A DNA stretch of 64,000 nucleotides from Pseudobutyrivibrio ruminis HUN009 (lineage in GTDB: Bacteria; Bacillota; Clostridia; Lachnospirales; Lachnospiraceae). Shown here piece by piece: positions 1 to 8,649 of the stretch (its first letter is position 1; the number at the start of each line of letters is the position of its first letter). Where the stretch lies: positions 1,667,001 through 1,731,000 of the forward strand of contig NZ_JNLH01000001.1 in NCBI RefSeq assembly GCF_000703005.1. Direction: 5' to 3'. The translations under genes were made by a program, and so were the position numbers. The notes under the pieces are model-generated. The model did no database searches. It worked only from the letters and a program-made list of their open reading frames with translations, and was not told the origin of the DNA.

Positions 1-237
1 CCACTTACACCTTCTCAGCGCGGCCTTCGTGGATTGAACTGCTACATTTCCGGCATCAGCTACGAGGATTTGCAACGCACTAGGGATGAAGTCTTAGATG
101 CTACGGTAGAGGACATCAGAGCCTTAGCTGATCCAGTAGATGCAGCTATGTCACAACGCTACATCTGTGTTGTAGGAAACGAATCCGTGGTGGAAGCGAA
201 TGCGGAGCTATTTACCGTAGTAGAGAATTTATATTAG
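1..237 (+). CDS. M16C (presequence protease-like) peptidase, C-terminal end, partial
   Basis: The frame is open from base 1 and stops at 235-237, so only the last 78 residues are present; the start and the zinc-binding HxxEH region lie outside the window. The fragment reads like the end of the M16C-associated C-terminal domain: it begins at PLTPSQRG, continues with YEDLQRTRDEVLDATVEDIR, and ends in a short beta-strand segment (RYICVVGNES) and helix. Members of this family are large zinc peptidases that degrade short peptides. The assignment rests on this tail alone. No catalytic residue is visible. The gene sits about 160 bases upstream of era, separated by a structured leader. Confidence 0.6.
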   Translation, partial: PLTPSQRGLRGLNCYISGISYEDLQRTRDEVLDATVEDIRALADPVDAAMSQRYICVVGNESVVEANAELFTVVENLY

Positions 238-245
238 TTAGATGA

Positions 246-370
246 GCTGGTACTTTACAAGCATTTCAGTAGCTATCAAGCTCTAAGTGTTGCTGTAGGA
301 GACGTGTTAGTCGACGAAGGCAATATCTTAGGCTTGAGAGCGTAACTGAAGGCTTGTAGATGTAACCAGC
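246..370 (+). other. Structured leader element, copy A (nested double version), upstream of era
   Basis: Two nested stems share one internal-loop pattern. The outer arms are 246-262 and 352-370; the inner arms are 265-281 and 332-350. In each, the 5' strand has GTA, five bases, CAAGC, and the 3' strand has GCTTG, five bases (W-R-R-R-Y), GTAAC. The innermost part (CTAAG/CTTAG and TTGC/GCAA) encloses a loop resembling the apical loop of copies B (20182-20266) and C (22666-22748). The pairing bases differ between copies while the loop bases are kept. It is probably a cis-acting RNA. I could not match it to a riboswitch class I know. Confidence 0.5.
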
Positions 371-396
371 GGAGTAGAGGTAAGAGGTAATAAAGA

Positions 397-1311
397 ATGA
401 GTGATAATTTTAAGTCTGGTTTTGTTACTATAGTTGGTCGTCCTAACGTAGGAAAGAGCACTTTGATGAATCATATAATTGGGCAGAAGATTGCTATTAC
501 AAGTAACAAGCCACAGACAACAAGAAACAGAATCCAAACTGTTTATACAGATGAGGAAGTGGGTCAAATCGTATTTTTGGATACACCAGGTATGCACGAG
601 GCTAAAAATAAGCTTGGTGAATACATGATGTCTGCAGCTAAAAGCACAATTAACGATGTTGATTTAATCCTCTGGCTTGTAGAGCCTGATACAAAGGTCG
701 GAGCAGGAGATAAGAAAATTGCTGAGCTTTTATCCACAGTTGAGGCTCCGGTAATGTTGGTTATCAACAAGATTGACATGGCTGATGGTGTAAAAGTAGG
801 AGAGACAATTTCAGCCTTTAAGGATTTATGTGATTTTGTTGAGGTTGTTCCAGTTTCTGCTTTACATGGAGAAGGCTGCGAGGATCTTCTTTCTACTATA
901 TTTAAATATTTACCAGAGGGACCTGCCTTCTATGATTCAGAGACTGTTACAAATCAGACTCTTAGAGAAATCACAGCAGAAATCATTCGTGAAAAATCTC
1001 TTCACGCATTAAATGACGAAGTTCCACACGGAATTGGAATTCTCATTGATTCCATGAAGGAGCGTCCAGGTAAGCGTCCAATGTGGGACATTGAAGCGAC
1101 AATTGTTTGCGAGAAAAACTCACACAAAGGAATCATTATTGGCAAAGGCGGCGCAATGATTAAAAAAATCGGCACAAATGCTCGCTACGAAATCGAAAAG
1201 CTTCTTGAAGCAAAGGTTAATCTTAAGCTCTTTGTTAAGGTTAAAAAGGATTGGAGAGAAAGCGAGTACGATTTAAAGACTTTCGGTTACAAGAAAGAGG
1301 ATTTAGGATAA
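397..1311 (+). CDS. era: GTPase Era
   Basis: 304 aa, the normal length for Era. It is an essential GTPase that binds the 3' end of 16S rRNA and assists 30S subunit maturation. Visible motifs: P-loop GRPNVGKS at residues 14-21, a threonine-rich switch I (KPQTTRNRIQ), DTPG at 62-65, NKID near 124-127, and a C-terminal KH domain with GKGG (IIIGKGGAMIKKIG) near residue 250. The ATG at 397 follows an AAGAGG ribosome site and matches the usual Era N-terminus. The stop codon abuts the recO start, so era, recO and the next gene form one operon. The structured leader at 246-370 may affect this operon. Confidence 0.97.
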   Translation: MSDNFKSGFVTIVGRPNVGKSTLMNHIIGQKIAITSNKPQTTRNRIQTVYTDEEVGQIVFLDTPGMHEAKNKLGEYMMSAAKSTINDVDLILWLVEPDTKVGAGDKKIAELLSTVEAPVMLVINKIDMADGVKVGETISAFKDLCDFVEVVPVSALHGEGCEDLLSTIFKYLPEGPAFYDSETVTNQTLREITAEIIREKSLHALNDEVPHGIGILIDSMKERPGKRPMWDIEATIVCEKNSHKGIIIGKGGAMIKKIGTNARYEIEKLLEAKVNLKLFVKVKKDWRESEYDLKTFGYKKEDLG

Positions 1312-2037
1312 ATGGGACTGGTTACCCTGACAGGATTAGTGCTTTCCAGCTCTGATGTTGGCGAATTTGATAAGCGTCTGGTTATTCTTACAAAGGAAGC
1401 AGGGCGAATCACTGCATTTGCAAAAGGAGCAAGAAGGCCGAATAATCCGCTAGTTGCTGCGTGTTCACCATTTTGCTTTGGTGTGTTTGATGCCTTTGAA
1501 GGCCGAAATTCCTATCATATAAGCAAAGCAAACATCTCCAATTATTTCAGAGATTTGGTTTTGGATTACGATAAGGTGTGCCTGGGCTCGTATTTTTTGG
1601 AAGTTGCAGATTTTCTCTCGGTAGAGGGAATGGATGAAAGAAACAGATTAGCTCTTTTATATCAGAGCTTGAAAGCTTTGGAATCTGGCAAATTCAGCCA
1701 TCGACTTCTAAAAAATATCTACGATTTAAAGACTTGGGTAATCGATGGTGAATATCCTAATGTATTTAATTGCACATGTTGTGGAAAAAAAGAAAATTTA
1801 ACAGCCTTTTCGTTGAAAAGACATGGAATGCTTTGCAAAGAATGTGCAAATTTGGAATCTGGTTCAAATATTTCCAGCTCAACACTGTATACAATGCAAT
1901 TTATTGTTTCCTCAACCATTGAAAAGTTGTATACTTTTGTGTTGAATGAGGAAACTGAAGAAGAATTAACTAGAATTTTAGACGGCTATAGATTAAACTA
2001 TAGGTCGCATAAATATAAGAGCGAGGAATTTCTATGA
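1312..2037 (+). CDS. recO: DNA repair protein RecO
   Basis: 241 aa, typical for RecO, which anneals single-stranded DNA and with RecR loads RecA at gaps. The N-terminal OB fold is recognisable (LTGLVLSSSDVGEFDKRLVILTKEAGRI). The C-terminal half has the cysteine cluster found in many Firmicutes RecO proteins (CTCCGKK followed by CKEC, about residues 152-178), probably a zinc finger. The start codon directly follows the era stop codon, a common gene order in Clostridia, and the next gene overlaps the stop by four bases (ATGA). Confidence 0.95.
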   Translation: MGLVTLTGLVLSSSDVGEFDKRLVILTKEAGRITAFAKGARRPNNPLVAACSPFCFGVFDAFEGRNSYHISKANISNYFRDLVLDYDKVCLGSYFLEVADFLSVEGMDERNRLALLYQSLKALESGKFSHRLLKNIYDLKTWVIDGEYPNVFNCTCCGKKENLTAFSLKRHGMLCKECANLESGSNISSSTLYTMQFIVSSTIEKLYTFVLNEETEEELTRILDGYRLNYRSHKYKSEEFL

Positions 2038-2813
2038 CTAATAACAGACCCCGCCAGGGTTCTGGCATGCGGAGTCGTAATAGTGCAAACAGTCCTACCA
2101 GACAGGGAGTTGCTGCTAAGGAGCTTCAGGAAGCCCGTAGGAAAAGAAGACAGCGCGAAGTGATGCGCAATCGCATTATTTTAGGTGTGATTTGCCTTTG
2201 TATTTTTGCACTTCTCATTACACTTATTGTAAAATTATTAGGTGGGCTGATTGGTTCAGGCAATACAGCCGACACTTCTACCATTACATTCCAAAAAAAT
2301 GGACAAGTCGTATTTGAAGAAGTGATTGATTTTGACACAGATACATATTCAAAATCAGAGCTTAAAAGTTACACAAATGATTTGATTGACAGCTTCAATG
2401 AAACCTATGGCGAGGAAGCAATCAAGCTAAACAAGCTTTCTGTTAAAGGGGACGAAGCCTACATCAAAACTACATATAAGGATGCTGATTGCTACACAGC
2501 TTTCACATCTTATGAAACTTTTGATGCTTCTTACGAAGATGCAGTTTCCGCTGGCTACGATTTTGGTGAGCTTTTTTCAACTGTAGCTGATAATGTAGTA
2601 GGGGAAGCGCAGGTGGTTGATACTGAAAGCTTATTTGCAGGAATGCAGGTAGCAATCATCAAAGAAAACGTTACTGTTGTTGTGCCTGGCACAATTACAT
2701 ATATATCAAATGCCAATGTTGATTTGGTAGAAGCTGACACAGTTACAATTTCCCAAGCTGATGGGAATGAGGATGCTTCAGATTTAGTATATGTTATATA
2801 TACTTTGGAATAA
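2034..2813 (+). CDS. Single-pass membrane protein of unknown function
   Basis: 259 aa. The first 45 residues are very basic and polar (KELQEARRKRRQRE), followed by one hydrophobic segment at about 47-70 and a folded outside domain of about 185 residues rich in acidic and aromatic residues. That topology suggests a cytoplasmic basic tail and an extracytoplasmic domain. The start overlaps the recO stop (ATGA), so it is translationally coupled to recO. I do not recognise a named family. Proteins of this shape do occur next to recO and glyQS in Lachnospiraceae, but no function can be inferred from the sequence. Confidence 0.75.
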   Translation: MTNNRPRQGSGMRSRNSANSPTRQGVAAKELQEARRKRRQREVMRNRIILGVICLCIFALLITLIVKLLGGLIGSGNTADTSTITFQKNGQVVFEEVIDFDTDTYSKSELKSYTNDLIDSFNETYGEEAIKLNKLSVKGDEAYIKTTYKDADCYTAFTSYETFDASYEDAVSAGYDFGELFSTVADNVVGEAQVVDTESLFAGMQVAIIKENVTVVVPGTITYISNANVDLVEADTVTISQADGNEDASDLVYVIYTLE

Positions 2814-2833
2814 TATTAGAAGGGAACATAATC

Positions 2834-4231
2834 ATGGAAAAAACAATGGACAAAATTATTGCTCTTGCCAAGGCAAGAGGCTTTGTATATGCAGGTTCCG
2901 AAATCTACGGTGGTCTTGCTAATACATGGGATTACGGCAATCTTGGCGTTGAGCTCAAGAATAACGTAAAAAAAGCTTGGTGGCAGAAATTCGTTCAGGA
3001 AAATCCATACAACGTAGGTGTTGATTGTGCGATTCTTATGAATCCACAGACATGGATTGCTTCTGGTCACCTTGGTTCATTCTCAGATCCACTTATGGAT
3101 TGTAAGGAATGTCACGAAAGATTTAGAGCAGACAAAATCATCGAGGATTTTGCAGCTGAAAAGGGCATCGAGCTTAAGTCATCAGTTGATGGCTGGAGCA
3201 AAGAGGAGATGAAGGAATTCATCGACAGCAACAACGTTCCATGTCCTACATGTGGTAAGCACAACTTCACAGATATTCGTGAGTTCAACCTTATGTTCAA
3301 GACATTCCAGGGTGTTACTGAGGATGCAAAGAACACAGTTTACCTTCGTCCTGAGACAGCACAGGGTATTTTCGTAAACTTCAAGAATGTTCAGCGTACA
3401 TCTCGAAAGAAGGTTCCATTTGGTATCGGCCAGATTGGTAAGTCATTCCGTAACGAGATTACACCTGGTAACTTCACATTCCGTACTCGTGAGTTCGAGC
3501 AGATGGAGCTTGAGTTCTTCTGCAAGCCTGGTACACAGGATGAGTGGTTCCAGTACTGGAGAAGCTTCTGTCGTGATTGGCTTACAAGCCTCGGCATAAA
3601 GGAAGATGAGATGAGACTTCGTGACCACGATCCAGAGGAGCTTTCATTCTACTCAACAGGTACTACAGATATCGAGTTCTTATTCCCATTTGGTTGGGGT
3701 GAGCTTTGGGGTATCGCTAGCCGTACAGACTACGATCTTACACAGCATCAGAACGTATCTGGTCAGGATCTTACATACTTCGATGATGAGACAAACGTAA
3801 AGTACTTACCATACGTAATTGAGCCATCACTTGGTGCTGATCGTGTTGTTCTTGCATTCCTTTGCGCAGCATACGATGAGGAAGAGGTTGGTAAGGATGG
3901 AAAGAGCGATGTTCGTACAGTTCTTCACTTCCACCCAGCTCTTGCACCAGTAAAGATTGGTGTGCTTCCACTTTCAAAGAAGCTTAACGAAGGCGCTGAA
4001 AAGGTATTTACAGAGCTTTCAAAGAAATACAACTGCGAATTTGACGACAGAGGAACAATCGGTAAGAGATATCGTCGTATGGACGAAATCGGAACACCAT
4101 TCTGTATCACATATGACTTTGATTCAGAAGAAGACCATATGGTTACAATTCGTCATCGTGATTCTATGGAGCAGGAAAGAATTGCGATTGCAGATTTGGA
4201 TGCATATTTTGCAGACAAGTTTACATTTTAA
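2834..4231 (+). CDS. glyQS: Glycyl-tRNA synthetase (dimeric alpha2 type)
   Basis: 465 aa single-chain class II enzyme that charges tRNA-Gly, as opposed to the two-subunit GlyQ/GlyS type. It starts with MEKTMDKIIALAKARGFVY and has the class II motif 1 region early (GGLANTWDYGNLGVELKNN), motif 2 (FRNEITPGNFTFRTREFEQME) near residues 200-225, motif 3 (LGADRVVLAF) near residue 335, and a C-terminal anticodon-binding domain. A cysteine pair (CKEC, then CPTC) in the insert at about 95-140 may bind zinc. The ribosome site is GAAGGGA. The short gap after the preceding gene leaves no room for a T-box leader. Confidence 0.97.
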   Translation: MEKTMDKIIALAKARGFVYAGSEIYGGLANTWDYGNLGVELKNNVKKAWWQKFVQENPYNVGVDCAILMNPQTWIASGHLGSFSDPLMDCKECHERFRADKIIEDFAAEKGIELKSSVDGWSKEEMKEFIDSNNVPCPTCGKHNFTDIREFNLMFKTFQGVTEDAKNTVYLRPETAQGIFVNFKNVQRTSRKKVPFGIGQIGKSFRNEITPGNFTFRTREFEQMELEFFCKPGTQDEWFQYWRSFCRDWLTSLGIKEDEMRLRDHDPEELSFYSTGTTDIEFLFPFGWGELWGIASRTDYDLTQHQNVSGQDLTYFDDETNVKYLPYVIEPSLGADRVVLAFLCAAYDEEEVGKDGKSDVRTVLHFHPALAPVKIGVLPLSKKLNEGAEKVFTELSKKYNCEFDDRGTIGKRYRRMDEIGTPFCITYDFDSEEDHMVTIRHRDSMEQERIAIADLDAYFADKFTF

Positions 4232-4248
4232 CATAGGAGGAGAGTGCT

Positions 4249-4887
4249 ATGGAAAACATTAATGTAGAGGGAGCAGCTGAAAAGCCTGTTGCACAGCCAG
4301 TTGTTGACAACGGAGAAGATTTACTTTTAGAACAGATTGATGCATTCCGCGAGAAGGCAACACAGCTACAGCAACTCATTGCTCAGAAAGAGCGTAAGGC
4401 TGCAGAGTTAGAAGCTTTAGTTAGAGAGAAAGAAGCAATTAATGTTAAGCTACAGGAAGAGCTTTCTAGAAAGCAGCAGGAGGCAGACAGCCTTGTTGCT
4501 GATGTAGAAACTCAGGTAGACCGTATGATGCAGGTTGTTAAAAACAACATGGATCAATTAGAGATTGACATTAAGGGCCAAGTGAGTGATAATCAAGAGT
4601 CCTACGAGACCCACAATAGAAATCTTCAGGATACACTTAAAAATGTATCAGATGGTTTAGATAATATTCAAAACGAGCTTTCCGAGAAAACGCACTCAGA
4701 ATCAGTTCATTTATATCGTTTGATTCAGGATTTATTAAAAGAACACGACAACAGCGAAGAGCAGGCTGTTAAGGCAGTTGAGCATTACAGCTCATTAAAG
4801 AAGCTTTCGGTTGTAGTTATTGTTTTGCTTGTATTAACAATGGGGGTATCTATTGCATCACTTATTCTCTCGATAGGATTATTTTAA
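4249..4887 (+). CDS. Coiled-coil protein with C-terminal membrane anchor
   Basis: 212 aa. A long coiled coil covers about residues 25-175 (LLLEQIDAFREKATQLQQLIAQKERKAAELEALV onward, with heptad-like Leu/Ile/Val). One hydrophobic helix follows at about 185-210, near the C-terminus (VVVIVLLVLTMGVSIASLILSI), so the protein is tail-anchored with the coiled coil inside the cell. A strong AGGAGGAG ribosome site precedes the ATG. It lies 17 bases after glyQS and 21 bases before the pyrophosphatase gene. The function is unknown; a structural or scaffolding role is only a guess. Confidence 0.75.
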   Translation: MENINVEGAAEKPVAQPVVDNGEDLLLEQIDAFREKATQLQQLIAQKERKAAELEALVREKEAINVKLQEELSRKQQEADSLVADVETQVDRMMQVVKNNMDQLEIDIKGQVSDNQESYETHNRNLQDTLKNVSDGLDNIQNELSEKTHSESVHLYRLIQDLLKEHDNSEEQAVKAVEHYSSLKKLSVVVIVLLVLTMGVSIASLILSIGLF

Positions 4888-4908
4888 GATAGAATAGATG
4901 GAGGGATT

Positions 4909-6552
4909 ATGCCGAATTCAGTTTTTATTATCGGACACAAGAACCCTGATACCGACAGTATTTGTGCCGCTATAGGATATGCATACCTTAAAAATGCACT
5001 TGGCACAGGAGTAAATTATATACCAAAGAAAGCGGGCGAGCTCAATAAGGAGACTCGTTACGTATTAGACCGTTTTGGCGTTCAGGAGCCAGAAACAATA
5101 TCAGACGTTGGAGCACAGCTCATGGATATTGAGTACAGACAGCTCGAGGGCGTTGATGGTCATATTTCTCTTAAGAAGGCATGGGAAATCATGCTTGAGA
5201 GAGATGTTGTTACACTTCCAGTTATTGCAAAGACAGGCAAGCTTGAAGGTGTAATCGTAAACGGAGATATTGCGTACTCATACATGGATGTATACGACAA
5301 TAGCATCCTTTCAAGAGCACGTACACAGTACTCAAACATTATTAGTACACTTAGTGGACGCCTTGTTACAGGAAATCCACACGCATATTTTGTAAAAGGT
5401 TCTGTAGTTATTGCATCAAACAACAGAGAGGATCTTAAAGAAGATATCAGCAGAGATGACCTTGTGATTGTTGGTAATATCACAGCTCGTCAGCTCATCT
5501 GTATCGAAGCTGGATGTAGCTGCTTAGTAGTTTGTGGCGCTTCATCAGTAGATCCAGAGGTTGAAAAGGCAGCTATAGATCATCAGGTAGTGCTTATCAC
5601 TACGGAGTACGACACATTTACAGTTGCTCGTCTTATTCATCAGTCAATGCCTATTCGTCAGTTCATGCAGAAGGAAGACATTATCAGCTTTGAATTAGAT
5701 GATTATGTAGATGATGTTAGAGAAGTTATGAAAACAGTTCGTCATCGAGATTTCCCAATCCTCGATGAAAACAGACATTACATTGGAATGGTTTCACGTC
5801 GTCTTCTTTTAAATATGCAAAAGAAGAAGGTTATCTTAGTAGACCACAATGAAAAGTCTCAGGCAGTTGATGGTATTGATCAGGCAGAGGTACTTGAAAT
5901 CATCGACCACCACAGACTTGGTTCACTTGAAACTGTTTCACCAATTCTTTTCAGAAATCAGCCACTTGGCTCTACAGCCACAATCGTATCGCTGATGTTC
6001 AAGGAAAGAGGAGTACAAATTCCAAAGGAAATTGCTGGTGTACTTTGCTCAGCAATCCTTTCAGATACTTTAATGTTCAGGTCACCAACATGTACACCAA
6101 CAGACGAAGAAAGAGCAAGAGAGCTTGCTAAGATTGCTGGTGTTGATGTTACAGAGCTTGCAACTTCTATGTTTGAAGCAGGAAGCGATTTTAGAGACCG
6201 TACAGCTGAGCAGATTTTCCATCAGGATTACAAAATCTTTACTAGCGGGGACATAAAGTTTGGAGTTGCCCAAGTAAGTTCAGTATCGAAGGGGCAGCTC
6301 AATTCAATTAAGGATGAAATCAGAAAATACATGGATTCAGTACTTAAATCATCAGATTTAAATGCTGTATTCGTAATGCTTACTGATATTCTTAATGAAT
6401 CAACAGAGCTTCTATTCGTTGGCGGGGAGGCTGACAAAATAATTGCCGATGCATTTAGAATGCCTGTTGCTGCAGATAGTTACATTTTAGATGGTGTAGT
6501 TTCAAGAAAGAAACAGCTTATACCACCTATCATGGAATCTCTACAGGAATAA
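4909..6552 (+). CDS. ppaC: Manganese-dependent inorganic pyrophosphatase with CBS and DRTGG domains
   Basis: 547 aa family II (DHH) pyrophosphatase, cleaving PPi to phosphate in the cytoplasm. The DHH metal-binding pieces are visible: GHKNPDTDS at residues 9-17, VDHNE near 312 and IDHHR near 332. Between them lie two CBS-like segments and a DRTGG-like segment (about residues 70-300), which in this subfamily bind adenine nucleotides and tune activity. The C-terminal DHHA2 domain follows. The insertion explains why the protein is much longer than the 310-aa simple enzyme. ATG at 4909 follows GGAGGG. Confidence 0.93.
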   Translation: MPNSVFIIGHKNPDTDSICAAIGYAYLKNALGTGVNYIPKKAGELNKETRYVLDRFGVQEPETISDVGAQLMDIEYRQLEGVDGHISLKKAWEIMLERDVVTLPVIAKTGKLEGVIVNGDIAYSYMDVYDNSILSRARTQYSNIISTLSGRLVTGNPHAYFVKGSVVIASNNREDLKEDISRDDLVIVGNITARQLICIEAGCSCLVVCGASSVDPEVEKAAIDHQVVLITTEYDTFTVARLIHQSMPIRQFMQKEDIISFELDDYVDDVREVMKTVRHRDFPILDENRHYIGMVSRRLLLNMQKKKVILVDHNEKSQAVDGIDQAEVLEIIDHHRLGSLETVSPILFRNQPLGSTATIVSLMFKERGVQIPKEIAGVLCSAILSDTLMFRSPTCTPTDEERARELAKIAGVDVTELATSMFEAGSDFRDRTAEQIFHQDYKIFTSGDIKFGVAQVSSVSKGQLNSIKDEIRKYMDSVLKSSDLNAVFVMLTDILNESTELLFVGGEADKIIADAFRMPVAADSYILDGVVSRKKQLIPPIMESLQE

Positions 6553-6584
6553 GCAAAATATAAATTAAAGGGCAGAATTTTGTT

Positions 6585-8531
6585 ATGTTAATCAACGGAT
6601 TTAATATTGCAGCAGAGAGAGTAGACTTATTAATAGCACTTGTGATGCTTTATTTGACAGTGGCCACCAAACCAAGGAGGACCGCTGTCCTTTCCGTTGT
6701 TTTTTATGGCCAGATTTTATCATTGGCAAATATTGTTCTGCACATGGCTTCTATTTTCCTTTTAAGCTTTGATACAGCCTTAGAAGGATTTCTTTTTAGA
6801 ATGACTGTGTTGTTCTATTATGTTACTTATCTTGGAATTCTAGTTTTATTGTTTTCATATATACATTTGCTTAGTTTAAAGCAAAGAGAAAATTTAGATA
6901 CGTTAAATGTTGTTGTTATTGTCTTCATCGCAATTTACATGGTTGTTGTAGGAGGAGTATTTATCTCTGATAGTTATGTAACTGTTATTGATGGAGCATA
7001 CAAATTCACTGAATGGTTTTATGTCAATGTATGGTTTGCACTTTTGGATGTTGTGCTTATCGTTCTTTCCACCTTTCAGAATAGAAATGAAATCCCAAGA
7101 GTTCTCATGAACCTTATATTCATATTTGTACCATTTGAAATACTTACACTTGTTATTCAAATGATACAGCCACAGTATGTAATCCTTAGTGTTACATATG
7201 TAGTTCCATTTATGCTTTGCTATATTACTTTCCATAGCATTTTGTACGATGAGGTGACAGGCTGCCAAAATAAGCAGGCTTTCGAAGCTCATCTTTTGTC
7301 GCTTCAAAAGAAGAGTAAAAACGGAAAGCATATTGGTTTCATCTATATTAAGTTCCCTCGTCTTGAGGTTGTAGATAACTATGAGCTTATGTATATAGCA
7401 AATCGTAGAATTTCTGCACAGATTAGAAACCTGGAACAACACAACCCAAACGCTAGAGTTTACTCTATCAATGAGTTTACATATGGCATCATTTTCCCAA
7501 ATAATAGCGAGCACATCACAAGAGAGACAATTGAGCTTGTTAAGAAAGACCTTGAAGAGGCTATGTCGAGTTGGGAATATTCAAACAGCCCTGAATACAG
7601 AATGGTTGTTATAAAAAATGATTTGGAAAAGTGCGATTTACAGACACTTGACGCATATTCTAACTTCTTGTTCGACAAGGCAGCTAAAAAGAAAGTGAGA
7701 GTCTATGAGGCGACACTTTCTGATTACAATATTTGCATGGAACAGAAGGAAATCGAGCGAGTTATTGTTGACATTAGAAACAAGGACGATTTATTGGACC
7801 CAAGAGTTGAAGTTTATGTGCAGCCTATTTTCGATGTTACAAACAACAATTATCAAAACGCTGAGGCATTGATGCGTCTTGAGGTTCATGGCAGATTAAT
7901 CTCACCGGATATATTTATTCCTTTGGCTGAAAAGGTGGGATGCATTCATACTCTTACAAGAATTATTCTTAACAAGGTATGTGCAAAGATTTACGAGATT
8001 CAGGATTACTACAATTTTGAAGCTGTATCTGTAAATGTTTCACTTTCAGAGTTTATGGATTATTGCCTGCATGATGAATTGATTGATATCATCAAAAATA
8101 ATGGCATTACATGCGATAGAATTCGTCTTGAAATGACAGAATCTATGACCAGTGACGAAATCGAAGCAATTAGTCACAACATGGAAGAGTTTAATGCCGC
8201 AGGTGTACATTTTTATCTTGACGATTTTGGAACAGGTTATTCTAACCTTGAAAGAATTGTCAGCTTACCATTTAGAACAATTAAGTTCGATAAGAGCTTA
8301 CTATATAAATCAATGGATGACCCTATTTTGCTTAGATTGATTCAAAATATGGTTGATGTGTTTAAGAGCCATGGATTAGTAGTACTTGTAGAAGGTGTTG
8401 AAAACAACAAACAGGCTGAACTTTCTATTGGTCTAGGATTCGAATATATCCAGGGATATAAATACGCAGCACCAGTTCCAATCAACAAATTAGAGGAATT
8501 CTTTGAGCCTAAGCTAGAGCGCTTGGCCTAA
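6585..8531 (+). CDS. Membrane-bound EAL-domain cyclic-di-GMP phosphodiesterase with degenerate GGDEF
   Basis: 648 aa. About seven or eight hydrophobic segments fill residues 1-215. Next is a GGDEF-like domain (about 220-370) whose signature is lost (INEFTYGIIF where GGDEF is expected). The EAL domain (about 385-645) keeps the catalytic set: AEALMRLE, NVSLSEF, RLEMTES, DDFGTGYSN, IKFDKSLL, VEGVEN and QGYKYAAPVP. It is therefore probably an active enzyme hydrolysing cyclic-di-GMP, with the GGDEF part perhaps binding GTP. With the HD-GYP protein at 26362-27432, it shows that this organism uses cyclic-di-GMP. The start is preceded by a weak AAAGGG site. Confidence 0.9.
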   Translation: MLINGFNIAAERVDLLIALVMLYLTVATKPRRTAVLSVVFYGQILSLANIVLHMASIFLLSFDTALEGFLFRMTVLFYYVTYLGILVLLFSYIHLLSLKQRENLDTLNVVVIVFIAIYMVVVGGVFISDSYVTVIDGAYKFTEWFYVNVWFALLDVVLIVLSTFQNRNEIPRVLMNLIFIFVPFEILTLVIQMIQPQYVILSVTYVVPFMLCYITFHSILYDEVTGCQNKQAFEAHLLSLQKKSKNGKHIGFIYIKFPRLEVVDNYELMYIANRRISAQIRNLEQHNPNARVYSINEFTYGIIFPNNSEHITRETIELVKKDLEEAMSSWEYSNSPEYRMVVIKNDLEKCDLQTLDAYSNFLFDKAAKKKVRVYEATLSDYNICMEQKEIERVIVDIRNKDDLLDPRVEVYVQPIFDVTNNNYQNAEALMRLEVHGRLISPDIFIPLAEKVGCIHTLTRIILNKVCAKIYEIQDYYNFEAVSVNVSLSEFMDYCLHDELIDIIKNNGITCDRIRLEMTESMTSDEIEAISHNMEEFNAAGVHFYLDDFGTGYSNLERIVSLPFRTIKFDKSLLYKSMDDPILLRLIQNMVDVFKSHGLVVLVEGVENNKQAELSIGLGFEYIQGYKYAAPVPINKLEEFFEPKLERLA

Positions 8532-8541
8532 AATAAAGTTA

Positions 8542-8570
8542 TGGACAGATGAAGATTTTGGTTATATAAT
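8542..8570 (+). promoter_or_regulatory. Sigma-A type promoter for rho
   Basis: A -35 box TGGACA at 8542-8547 and a -10 box TATAAT at 8565-8570 are separated by 17 bases, close to consensus. They start about 80 bases before the rho ATG. The leader contains a short inverted repeat (ATTCGATAGTCGATTCGA region, 8588-8610). Confidence 0.7.
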
Positions 8571-8649
8571 GCAACTATCATCAAAGTTATTCGATAGTCG
8601 ATTCGACTTTTATTTCCATGACGTTTTTCATTTTATTAAGGAGAGTTAG

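Noticed and set aside
2814..2833. T-box leader for glyQS
   Set aside because: Only 20 bases separate the upstream gene and glyQS; no room for a T-box and no promoter there.
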